NCBI GenBank assembly: GCA_004194705.1
Contig: SADC01001277.1
Span: 682,001 to 746,000 of the forward strand
DNA from: Ditylenchus dipsaci
Lineage: Eukaryota; Nematoda; Chromadorea; Rhabditida; Anguinidae
DNA length: 64,000 nucleotides
Direction of reading: 5' to 3'
The notes under the pieces were generated by a model. The model was not told the DNA's origin. It searched no databases and saw only the letters and a list, made by a program, of their open reading frames with translations. Positions 24,560-34,364 of this stretch are shown one piece after another. Positions within the stretch are counted from its first letter, which is position 1. Each line of letters begins with the position of its first letter. A program made the translations under genes and the position numbers.

Positions 24560-26200
24560 GTGTAGGTGACGTTCATAAAAATTAAGAGATCAATGGAGCA
24601 TCTCGAATGGTAAAATGTCGAAAACTCGTGGATCCTTTGCTTCAATTCTTTCAAACTGTCCGGCTGCGTTCGAGAAACTTGCTTTTGACATGACTCCACA
24701 ATAAAAAATCGTAAAAAATCTTTGAACGTCTTATCACACCTTCCTGATCCGTATTCTGTTCCAACCTTCATTGGAAAGCCATTCATACCGTACCAGATGA
24801 CTGTCCACATATTTTGCTGAATCAAGTATTTCATGTTTGAAAATCAAGGAAAATCACTACCAAAAATAAAAATACAACAAAAAATTTTTTTGGTGTCATT
24901 CGAATTCTCCAAAAGTCGTCTTTCGGAAAAAAATGATCTCGGCAAAAAACTTCGAATTCAAAAAGTTATATAGTCGAATTTGATATGGTGAAACTTACTT
25001 ATAATGCGAATCACGATCTAGTGCGATTAATAATATGATATGGTTGGCCAATAAGAAAGACCGACAACGTTACCCTCGATATAGCGCGACGAAAATTCGC
25101 TAAAATGAAAAGTTTATTATTTTTGCTTCAAACACTGTTTTTAAACTATTATTTAAATGTCAATAAGGTAAGATACAGCAGATATTAACAAACAATTTAA
25201 ACTTTTGTGCATGTTTCAGTTCAAAAAGGATATGCTTTATATAGTGCGACCTAAAGCCGGTCTCCGATCGTCACACTATTCGAAACTCAGCTGTAACTAA
25301 CAACGTACGGAAACAGGTACTTTTTTTGTACTTCCCTGTACTTTTTTTTCAAATTTCGGCACCGGGGTCAGGCTATAATAAGGGGCCGGCTCCGCTGTAA
25401 TAAAAAAAATGTATTATTTTATCTTAATAATACTCGTTTAAAAAGAAAATTCGAGAAAATTTTAAGAAAATAAGAAAAAATTTTAATAATTTTCAAAATG
25501 TTTTTCAAAAATTAAAAAAAAACAGCGCTGGGACAAGTTTTGTGACAAAGTCGGCGCCTTTCCGAAAATCTCGGGCGCCGGCCCTGACGCCAGCTGTAAT
25601 AAACCCGACGGAGCCGGCGGCAGGCTTATAAAAAATCGGCGTCTGCGCCGACCTTAAGCGCCTGGCGCCCGGCGCGGGAGCCCGTGCAAGTATGGTTGAG
25701 ATGCGCACACTCACATACCTGAGACACAAATCAATCGAAAGGGACTGTGGATGAATAAATAATGTATGCATACCAGAGTCTTTTTATGCGGTAGGCTCCA
25801 GTCAACAAGACTATGTTCAAATTTCATCTTTTTAGGGTATCCACGTGCCTTTTCTAGTGGTTTGCCTTGGGGATTAAGGCAAAAAGTCAAATTTGGGTCA
25901 GAATTTTTTTTTTCGAAAAATGCTTTCTCAATCTCAAAAACAGGTTTTTCGTACTAATTACGACCTGAAATGCTCGAAAAAATATTCAACACACTTTTGG
26001 GAGGACGCTGTATAGGGTACTTTAGCCACTAAGTTTGCAAATATCACATGATCACCTTGTGGTCAGTGAGGTCATCTTAGGGTCAAATTGTTTTAAATTT
26101 GCGTCATTTTAAAAACTGTATTCTGGATAAAATTAAAAATATCTTTCGTTCGCAAGAAAAATCAGTGTGCTTATGAATCGACCAAATGGAATCAAAACTA
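24560..26200. other. no gene; GC-rich islands in AT-rich DNA
   Basis: A GC-rich stretch at about 25540-25690 (GGCGCC, GCCGGC) and a copy of the CATCC-type dispersed repeat at about 25690-25830 lie in otherwise featureless DNA. A weak minus-strand frame at 24490-24834 has QPDSLKELKQRI, faintly like the tail of mariner-type transposases, but is not called. Confidence 0.35.
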
Positions 26201-26645
26201 CTCTTTCCTCATAAGCTTATAATAAAAAAACTTACAACTAGACAAAACCAAACTATAGTAAAATAAACGCCTTTTAGATTCTCATAACTCTTCACTAAAA
26301 CAGTAGCTAGTATTCGCTCAAATAGAAATGCGTAACCAATATAATTACCAAATATAAGAATAAATGTGTGCGCAAGAGCCAAAGTTTTAGGATTTGTCCA
26401 ATAAATGTTTTGCGTATAAAACTTGAAAAAAAATTCTATCGATCTCGACAAAGAAAAAGCTATAATAGCGAATGACTGAAAGGTCAAAATAAATTTCAAG
26501 TTTTTATGGATCACTGAAGTCTTGTAAACTAAGTAAAAGTTAAGAGCTGAGACAGCAAATATCAATACATGGATCACAATTTCTGGTACAATCTCTAAGT
26601 AGGAAATAGTGGTGATAATAGTTCTACATTTACTGTTGAATTCAT

Positions 26646-27010
26646 AACAATAGCAGACCGAACTGAAAAATGAAACTTAAATATGTTAGACAGTTTTTAT
26701 GAATTCACTTTGAAAAATTTCCCATGCGTAAGTGTTTTTAACTTTTTTAGTCGACCTAATGCACACTTTTTGTAGTCTAAAAAAGTTTTTTTAATAATCA
26801 ATTTTAATAATAACGAATAACTTAATAACCACAATCTAATACAGTTAAAAAATTGGGAAAATAAAGGGAAAAGAGTAATACAACAAAATACAACGACATG
26901 AAGGGCTGGGTGACATGAAGGGAGTAAGTAGCAGCAGAATCTAATTTCTAAGTTATTGCGTGAATCATTTCTTTACCAGCAATGACAGCAACTTCTTTCA
27001 TATCTAAGGC
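26646..27010 (-). promoter_or_regulatory. upstream region shared with the intact Sre-like gene
   Basis: The DNA 5' of this gene's start resembles the 350 bp 5' of the paralogue starting at 38626. Shared blocks include TTTCCCATGC, AGCAGCAG followed by AATCTAATTT, TAAGTTATTGCGT and AATTATTTCTTT-like runs. The duplication unit therefore included upstream DNA, which probably contains the promoter. No specific factor site is claimed. Confidence 0.45.
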
Positions 27011-27076
27011 TTAAACAATGAAGTGGCTACATTTCGCGTCTTGGGTTTTGCAAACAGGACAATGGAATTAAGAATA

Positions 27077-27240
27077 CCGTATAACCTCTATTAATCCCCC
27101 ACCCTCTAATAATCCCCACTCCCCCCCCCCTCCCTTTTTTTGACTAGGATTTCAAAGTTAAGACCATTTTGGATTTACAATTTCAGGATTTTTAAGGGGC
27201 TGAAAAATAATCCCCCTGGGGATTAATTGAGGTTATACGG
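27077..27240. mobile_element. short CCGTAT-type MITE, ATAACC subtype
   Basis: CCGTATAACCTCTATTAATC at the left is matched by GATTAATTGAGGTTATACGG at the right, with TA on both sides. Partial copies of this subtype lie at about 35061 and 36823. Confidence 0.7.
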
Positions 27241-27659
27241 TATACTTAATTGCCATGCTTCACTATAAACGTCCAATTCTATTCGTTATCTTTTTTTTCA
27301 GCAGTCAGCTATATACATGGTTCTCATCTGTACTTTATTTAAATATTTGTACTTTATCTATGAATTTTTAAAATAGTTATTTCCTTTGCTAAAAACTCAA
27401 AAAAGCATTCGATAAAATGGAAGTTTTTCAAAGAGTAGAAAAGTCAGGGCAGAACATTTTGAAAACCTCTCCCCCAACAAACATTTATCAAACATTTATT
27501 AAGCTTACACTTGTCATTTTTTTTTAAATTTATTCCTCGCTGTCATTTAGTATATTATAAGCATAGATAATAGACATAAATTCCCGGCGCCGATCGGCGC
27601 GTGGCATTTTTAACTCGAATTTATGACAAGCTTATGTTTTAAATAAGACATTGTTAAGT

Positions 27660-27848
27660 CAATTTGCACAGCTCTACAAGATAGTCCATAAGCGCCGGGG
27701 TGTTTATCTGACAGAATTTTGAGCGCCGGGCCGACGTCCGAAAAACCTCGTTTTTAGCTGTTTTCGGTGATTTTCGGGCGTCAGAAAAAAATTCTATCAA
27801 ATAAACACCCCGGTGCTCATAGCCTATCTTGTAGAGCTGTGCAAATTG
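27660..27848. repeat. 190-bp palindromic MITE
   Basis: CAATTTGCACAGCTCTACAA pairs with its complement at the right end; 'gcgccggggtgtttatctga' pairs with a relaxed complement. Centre near 27755. Confidence 0.7.
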
Positions 27849-28646
27849 TTTACCTTCTCACATCAATTTTTCTCTATTTAACGTCCATGTTGGCCACACC
27901 TAGCCTTGCCGCGTTAAAGATTTGTACTCTATTTTATACGTCGAATCTTAAAATTTTTTGAAATTATGCGTCAAAATCTTTGTTTTTGGTAATCGAAAAT
28001 AAAATATCACTGGATAAAATGGCATTTTTAAATGATAAACGACGAAATTGTAGTTTTTTCGGCCAAATGTATTTTATTTCAAAATTTCAAGATAATCATT
28101 TTCAACCGCGAGTCAAATAATAAACCATTTATATTGCAAGCTAATAGCTGGCGAGCCAAAAAAACTCATGTTGAAAAAATACAAAGATTGGTACAACTAA
28201 AGTTTAAAAAACATAAGGCGTTCTTCTGATATTTTTTTCAAGTATTTTTTTGCCTTTTTCAAAAAGTTCCTTGTCAAAACACTCTGTTATAGATAACAAG
28301 ACATGCTAAATGTATTTATTATTTTGCCGATGTTAATGAATTTATATTTCACATTTACGAAGAATTAATTTGTATAAGGAACTAACATACAATAATCATA
28401 AGTGAATTCTCAATGGGAAAAGTTCATGTTTCTTAAGACGAAAAGGTGACCCCAATGTCATATAACACAAAAACCAAATTATTTTTAGTAAAAAAAAGCC
28501 AAAATAACTCAAGTGACTCCAAGCAGCAAAGTTAAAATTTTGGCAAAGGCACCGAACTCAAAATTTTGGCGCCGGCACCAGCTCACGACACCGCACCGGC
28601 GCTCTTTAACCATTGGCCCCAAGTGAGGTCGAATATGCAAACCATT

Positions 28647-29010
28647 GGGGCTACTCTTGTTTATCCCTCAAGCACGTGAAAAAAAAAATTTTACGATTTT
28701 TTTCCAGGAAGTGGCTTTTAGAAGTAAAAACATGCCAGAAATTGATTGCGATCATCAGAAAAGCAGAAAACGGCATCTGTTGCCCGTAAAAATGCGAATT
28801 TTAAAGCTAAATGCGTTTATTGTGCTCAATAATGTCACTGTTTTTAATAGTGAAACATGCGTGTTTACATGCAACAAATGCTTATTTCTGTTTTTCTGAT
28901 GATCGCAATCGATTTCTCGCATGTTTTTACCCCTATAAGCCACTTCCAGAAAAAAAATTAGAAAAATTTTTTTCCACGTGCTTGGGGGGGGGATAAACGA
29001 GAGTAGCCCC
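28647..29010. repeat. 365-bp palindrome
   Basis: GGGGCTACTCTTGTTTATCC at the left pairs with GGATAAACGAGAGTAGCCCC at the right. GAAGTGGCTT, 'gcgatcatcagaaaa' and ATGCGTTTA pair inward. Open frames on both strands here are artefacts of the palindrome. Confidence 0.75.
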
Positions 29011-29734
29011 AAACCATTTAAGCCAGTAACTACTAACGCAAAGAAATTTTTAGTCCCTGTCTGAAGTATCGTTTTCGGTTAGTCGAATTTCGCAAACAAA
29101 GTAAACATGACGAGGTTTAAAAGCACTTTACATGCGCTACAGCAATACAGGTGGGTGCAAATTTTTCGATCATTTTAACCCTATGATCACTGCGGTGACC
29201 ATTTGTAGCAACTTTTATTGTCTCTATGTCTATCTTATGAAGCTCTTAAAGTGTTATCAGGTGCATTTCACAGATCTAATTTATGTTAAATATCTTCAGA
29301 AATATGGTTATTTAAAAAAATTAAAGAATGAAGAAAATTTGGAAAATTTTAAAATATTTAATAGTGCTTTTTTGTAATTGCCATTTTGTGGAAATAGTTA
29401 TATCTCCGTGAATAATAGACAAAAATCAGATCTAACAAATGCATCTGAAAGCCATTGAAGAGCTTTATAGATAAGTTTTCACAATATCTGTACGTAATCG
29501 AAAAAAATTAGAAAAAACAATGCAGAGACTAAATGGCCCCAATGGTCAAAGACGCTCGCGAATCTTGCGCTTGAAATGACTCTCACTCTTTTATTGCTTA
29601 ACGTTCTTAGCGGCGAGATTTTTTTTGTTGAATTACCCTAACAGAAACTTTTTATTTGATACATATTTGGGTATAAATGTTGTTTGGTGTTGAGAAATGT
29701 TTTTTATACAAACATGGTTATTTTAAATCACTTA

Positions 29735-30081
29735 TGGCTCGTTCACGGACTGCGACTTAGACTAAGAGTGAGACTAAGACTGAAACTAAAGGGTGTCGAT
29801 AGAGCTCTTTAAAAATTTAAGAAAGATGCACAGAAAACGTTATAGGAATATGAGGGATGGTCGGTGGAGACAGAAAACATGTAAAGAAACGTTTAAAAGC
29901 TCTCTTTCAACCGTTAAAGACATAAACCCAGCAAGAAAAATTGTCTAAGTCTCACTCCGTGAACACCTCAGACTGAGACTTAGACTAAGACTTAGACTGA
30001 GACTAAAAAGTGGTCATGTAGCCAAAAAAGTCTCAGTCTAAGTCTCATTCTAAGTCTAAGTGGCAGTCCGTCGACAAGCCA
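29735..30081. mobile_element. MITE with ACTTAGACTAAG subterminal repeats, TTA flanks
   Basis: TGGCTCGTTCACGGACTG at the left pairs with CAGTCCGTCGACAAGCCA at the right; TTA flanks both ends (29732-29734, 30082-30084). Inside each end are arrays of GACTTAGACTAAGACT. A 3-bp TTA duplication is typical of PIF/Harbinger elements; without a transposase this is an inference. Confidence 0.6.
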
Positions 30082-30884
30082 TTAAAGCTTTATTATTAGG
30101 GTGCTTTGCAGGAACTGCATCTAACGCTAAGTCAGATTGTAATTCTGTAACCATTTCGATTTGAGAAATCGTGCTTACAGGAATGTTCAAATGAAAAGTG
30201 GTATGAAACCACTTAAAAGAGAAAGGAAATCTATTTAGGTTGAAAAATTCGGCCTCAGTGGCGCAGTGAATAAGCGTTTGGGTTTTAAGACCGAAAATTG
30301 TGTGCAGGTTTTATCCCACGTACTGGCCAGTGTTTTCATAACTAACACTAACTATGTTAGTGTTAGGCTAACACTAACCTAACTCTAACACTAACACTTT
30401 AAACTAACCCTACACTAACACTAACATGTTAGTGTTAGTGTAAGGTTAGTTTAAAATGGCGGGTTAGTGTTAGTGTTAGGGTTAGTCTCAAGTGTTAGTG
30501 TTAGTGTTAGGTTAGTTTAAAGTGTTAGTGTTAGTGTTAGGTTAGTGTTAGCCTAACACTAACATAGTTAGTCTTGAAACTAACTGTTAGTTTAAAATCA
30601 AACTGTTAGTTTAATTATAGTGTTGATTCTAACATACTGCTTAACTAACATAAGGTTCTTCAGTGCTGCTCAGTGATGAGGACTTGATCATCAAGTCTTG
30701 ATGAGAAATATTTTAACTTAATGAAGACCGTCTTTCTCATATTTTCCAGTTTCATAGCCACGCGCAAATTTTTGTTTTGTCTTTAAACTTTTCAAATGCG
30801 CTAGCCTCATTAATGTTTGTTGATTTTTTATGTCTGTACGATATATCTGTCTTTTAATGAGTTTGTCGTTCAGATAATGGCTGA

Positions 30885-31228
30885 TATCAAGAAGCAAAAA
30901 CTGCGCTCTTCCTTCGTCTAGGAATTGGAGTCAAGCGAAAAGCCACTGACGTCATGGATGCCTTTTGTGAAGATATTTTCGAACGTCTGTGTCAGGATGC
31001 AGTTTCCTCGCGAAGTAGGTCGCTTTGTACTGAAATCGTTGCTTTGGAAAGCGTCTTGTTTTCAGGCGCTATCAGTCTCACAAGAAGCAGAAAGTTTCAA
31101 CGATATCCGTTCGTGAAAATGACTCGTCTACTCGGCTCCTTTTGAAAGGTGAATTGGCCAAGCATGCTGTTGCTGAAGGTACGAAAGCTGTGGCGATTTA
31201 CAATGACTCTTTCCCAGAGAAAACCTGA
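30885..31228 (+). pseudogene. histone H2B-like gene or relic inside a transposon
   Basis: H2B packages DNA in the nucleosome as a dimer with H2A. Here the plus strand encodes KATDVMDAFCEDIFERLCQD (about 30939-30999), matching the central alpha-2 helix of H2B (canonical: SIMNSFVNDIFERIA). After a frame change it gives [10 protein letters not shown] (about 31092-31121), matching STITSREI, and then [20 protein letters not shown] (about 31133-31192), almost identical to the canonical C-terminal helix. It ends YNDSFPEKT and stop. The middle needs an intron or a shift around 31010-31080, and no in-frame ATG precedes codon 24 of the readable part. An ATG at 30877 lies in another frame. It is a divergent or decaying H2B; whether it is expressed is unknown. 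Confidence 0.75.
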
Positions 31229-31237
31229 GTCTTTTAT

Positions 31238-31262
31238 ACTTTTTGTTTCGTCAACAAAAAGT
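31238..31262 (+). promoter_or_regulatory. hairpin just after the H2B-like stop
   Basis: ACTTTTTGTT, loop TCGTC, AACAAAAAGT: a 10-bp stem starting 10 nt after the stop. Replication-type histone mRNAs end in a stem-loop at a similar place, but this one lacks the GGC...GCC stem of the consensus, so any link is speculative. Confidence 0.3.
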
Positions 31263-31808
31263 CCTTCGTCGTATTAGCTATTCTTTCGAAAATAAAGAAA
31301 GGTGGGAAGTTTGGCATCTATTTCTAGGTGTGATTGTGTTCTTCGTTCTTAAAAATTCCACAATTCTGAAGATTTACACGGGTTAAGATCCCGAAAATAA
31401 AATTGACCATGCAAGGCGCTACGTACACTATCTTTTTTTTGATGTGAGCGTAATTTCGGGAAACCCTGTACTCGCACTGGTTTCACGACCACTTTCGGGA
31501 AACGAAAATGCTACGTCAGCGGCCTCTCATACAAAATTTTGCTTTACCAGAATAACTGAACTACACATAAAAGAATAGAGACACACACAATTTCACACAT
31601 GCGTTTTACTCCGTCCGAAAATATGCTGGTCTACATTTTGCCTGAGGCTGTGCTAAGCGAAAAAATTTGACTGCTCATAAGAAGCCTCCTTAGGTGAACA
31701 ATTATCCATACAAGTTTTCTCGCCATGTGGTATGGGAAGTCGCAGTAACACATCCAGAAACATCAGCTTTTTATTATAATAAAACCAAGAAACAGATCAA
31801 GAAATACG

Positions 31809-32009
31809 CTAAATGCGGCGGTTGCAATAAATGAACAGTTGAGAATTCAACAAATGGGAATTAGTTCTGTTGCAATGCCGTCCAGTGGCTAATCCAGCCT
31901 GCGAAAAAATTCTTTCGACTGGTGCACCTGAAAGGGGACTAAGAGAACTTCCAACGCTAGCAGAGCTACAGGTCCAGCATCCTAAAAGAAACCAATTATT
32001 TTTTAACAA
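31809..32009 (-). pseudogene. hAT transposase dimerisation-domain relic
   Basis: The minus strand encodes SGAPVERIFSQAGLA, then NRTNSHLLNSQLFIYCNRR and a stop at 31809. This is the C-terminal dimerisation block of hAT transposases (compare xASSAPVERVFSQAG). The preceding LALEVLLVP segment is in a neighbouring frame, so the gene is broken. It supports the hAT assignment of the surrounding element and shows that it derives from an autonomous ancestor. Confidence 0.7.
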
Positions 32010-32774
32010 AACCCGTTACAATATGTCAGAAAATAACCGTATCAGAGCACTTCAGCACTTCTTCGCAATCGCTTCTTTGAGGGCTTGTTGGGTTTCTTGA
32101 ACAGAAAGTTGACTTACTTCGATAGACATTTCTAAATCAAACAATAAAATACCAGTAAGAAGTCAAAATACAACATAGCTGGTAATTTTTATAACTCAAA
32201 TCAAAATACGAAGCATTTTTAAGAAACAGTGGATAAACAGTAGCTAACCATAAACTGAAACCTTATGTTAGTTAAGCAGTATGTTAGAATCAACACTATA
32301 ATTAAACTAACAGTTTGATTTTAAACTAACAGTTAGTTTCAAGACTAACTATGTTAGTGTTAGGCTAACACTAACCTAACACTAACACTAACACTTTAAA
32401 CTAACCTAACACTAACACTTGAGACTAACCCTAACACTAACACTAACCCGCCATTTTAAACTAACCTTACACTAACATGTTAGTGTTAGTGTAAGGTTAA
32501 GTGTTAGCCTAACGTTAGGTTAGTGTTAGGCGTTAGTGTTAGTTATGAAAACACTGGTACTGGCACGCTATTTATTTTGGCTTGCTTTACCACTTTTTTC
32601 GGGATAATTTGACTTTTTAGCGGAATCAGCGACCCTAATTATCTTTATACATTAGTCAAACAAGCCAGAATAAATAGCGTGCCACCACGTTGGGTTGAAC
32701 GTGCGCACCATTTTGAGCATGCGACACAAACGCTTATCCATTGCGCCATCGAGGCTAAATTTTTCAACCTAAGT

Positions 32775-34360
32775 AGCTTTTCACCCTTCTTTAATTGACG
32801 GAAAAAGATAGCACAAGAGGCCATTTATAAGTAAAAAGTTTTCAAAAAGAGCATCACCGCACACTTGGACATGCTAAAAAATCCAATTAAGGAAAAGATT
32901 AAGTTATTTGCAGGGTACATTAACAACAGAAAGCGGAAAATCGTGAAACACAATATTTTGTAAGTCTGAACAATTTGAACTTTATTTCATCACTTAATTT
33001 CGCGTCCTTTTTGCAGATAAAAAGAGTCGATTTTTCAAGAAGAGGGAACAGCCGAGAAGGATCAGTATTTGTCGAACCAGATAGTGTTCAGAAGTGTTCC
33101 AAAAGCCTTCAGATTCATTCTAAATTGCTGTTTCAAAAATTTAATCACGCACCGCCCGCCACTGCCCCCCGCTCACAGCTTACTCCCCCCCCCGCGAAAA
33201 AAATTCGAGTTTTCAAGTACATGGAGACCAGAAAGTCACCTTATGCTGAGTTACTTTTCGACCAAGAACACTACAAAAATTTGATGTTAGAACCAAAGTT
33301 AGTTTCTTTATCTAATGAGATCTGGTCAAAATTGCTATTGGTTTTTGATATATGTCCATTTTGAGTGACCACCCTAAATTTAGACCACTGGATTCCTAAT
33401 GATCGTATTATAGCTTTTTGGCAACATTTTAAGCACATCTTAGCTTAAGAAAAGTAGACCCTTGCGTTATTATTTATTTTGCATGCTTTTTTGTATACGA
33501 ATTAATTAAAACCTAAATCAATACCAAAATAAGTAGGAAAAACTCGAATTGCGCCAAAAATGTTTAAAAATTACCTGAAAATCTTTGCGTTCTGTTCAGT
33601 CCTATGAATTTCAAATTTTGACGGGGTGAGTTCGGGCCGTAGAACGCAAACTTATACCTCCTGCGCCACCGATGTCGCATTTTTTTCAAACTATACGACT
33701 TTTAACCCACCCCCTTTGACGCAAAACTTAAAAAATTTCAAAACAATTTTTTATTCCTAAAATACCGTTTTCATGCAACGAAAAAGCTGACTTTTAGTTG
33801 TGATAAATGATTAAAAAATAATAGCATAGTAATGTACTTATTCTATCAACTTATGCTTTGGCTTGTATTCACAACACCACTCATCCTCTCCTTCCAATCA
33901 AAAAAAAGCTACGCGGTTACACCCCTCTCCCCAATAATTTTTTAGGGGTATCGAAAACAATACTTTTTTCGAAAAAAGCTGAAATTAGTACGAGTTTTCC
34001 CTCAGCCTAAGGCCCAAAGCCTAATTGCTAAGTCTGAAAATTATTGGGAGAAGGGAGGGGGGGATAATAAAAATCGAGTAGCGCCGATATTTGTGTGTAG
34101 ATAATGGCTAAAATCTGGATTGTGAAAAAAAGAAAGGATGAGCTGTGTTCTGAAATTGCTCGAATGTGCAAGACAGATAAATTTTTTTGCCTGACTACGA
34201 AGAAATTAATTGGTACGCAACCGACTCGCCAACGTCATACGGCGTGCCAACTTCCAAGACCGTTTTGTCAGAAACTATTGCAAATGAGCAACAGACACAC
34301 ATACATTTTTAAATCTTCTGATAAATTAGCTAACTTTTTATTGGGAAAAAATCAATAAAC
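32775..34360. other. no gene; one tRNA-like fragment
   Basis: Around 33600-33690 the minus strand carries TCGGTGGCGCAGGAGGTATA, an A-box-like tRNA-derived segment related to the foldback ends. Open frames at 32975-33364 and 34104-34358 have no recognisable domain or splice logic and are not called. Confidence 0.35.
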
Positions 34361-34364
34361 ATTT

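Larger units (their letters stand above)
16678..26645 (-). pseudogene. Sre-like chemoreceptor, two single-base deletions
   Basis: The exons mirror the intact paralogue: 26236-26645, 18755-18876, 18619-18708 (90 nt), 16977-17176 (200 nt) and 16678-16930. Marks include NFYLVYKTSVIHKNLKF, GYAFLFERILATVLVKSYE, LSEAYQ joined to LSENIRTGKQLAPTF, and IRYHPILSKKAGLL. Against the paralogue, one base is missing near 26605 (after the ATG at 26645), and exon 2 is 122 nt rather than 123, with TTTTTGTAC in place of TTTTTCGTAC. The rest is open and well conserved, so inactivation would be recent or the deletions are sequence errors. Intron 1 is 7.4 kb of palindromes and MITEs. Confidence 0.75.
30328..32556. 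mobile_element. hAT-type element with CTAACACTAAC ends carrying an H2B-like gene
   Basis: The ends are CAGTGTTTTCATAACTAAC and GTTAGTTATGAAAACACTG, with an exact 8-bp duplication, GTACTGGC, at 30320-30327 and 32557-32564. Long inverted arms of about 320 bp are built from CTAACACTAAC, TTTAAACTAACC and TTAGGCTAACACTAAC motifs. The 1.6-kb core holds a histone H2B-like coding region on the plus strand and a hAT dimerisation-domain relic on the minus strand. The element disrupts the tRNA-ended foldback. Confidence 0.85.
30237..32770. repeat. foldback element with tRNA-like ends, split by a hAT insertion
   Basis: The left end, AGGTTGAAAAATTCGGCCTC then TGGCGCAGTGAATAAGCG, pairs with CGCTTATCCATTGCGCCA then GAGGCTAAATTTTTCAACCT at the right. 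'TGGCGCAGTG' resembles a tRNA A box; 'gcaggttttatccc' is a weak B box. Removing the insertion at 30328-32556 and one target copy leaves an element of about 300 bp. A second, uninterrupted copy is at 47532-47824. Confidence 0.65.

Noticed and set aside
24490..24834. Minus-strand frame with QPDSLKELKQRI, faintly like a mariner transposase tail
   Set aside because: Only one short motif, no catalytic block, no inverted ends matched to it.
30328..30660. Telomere-like TTAGGC/CTAACA repeats
   Set aside because: TTAGGC occurs only within GTTAGGCTAACACTAAC units of a transposon arm with a matching inverted arm, not as a tandem telomeric run.
32975..33364. Open frame of 129 codons
   Set aside because: No start context, no recognisable domain, poly-C interruption; looks like chance.
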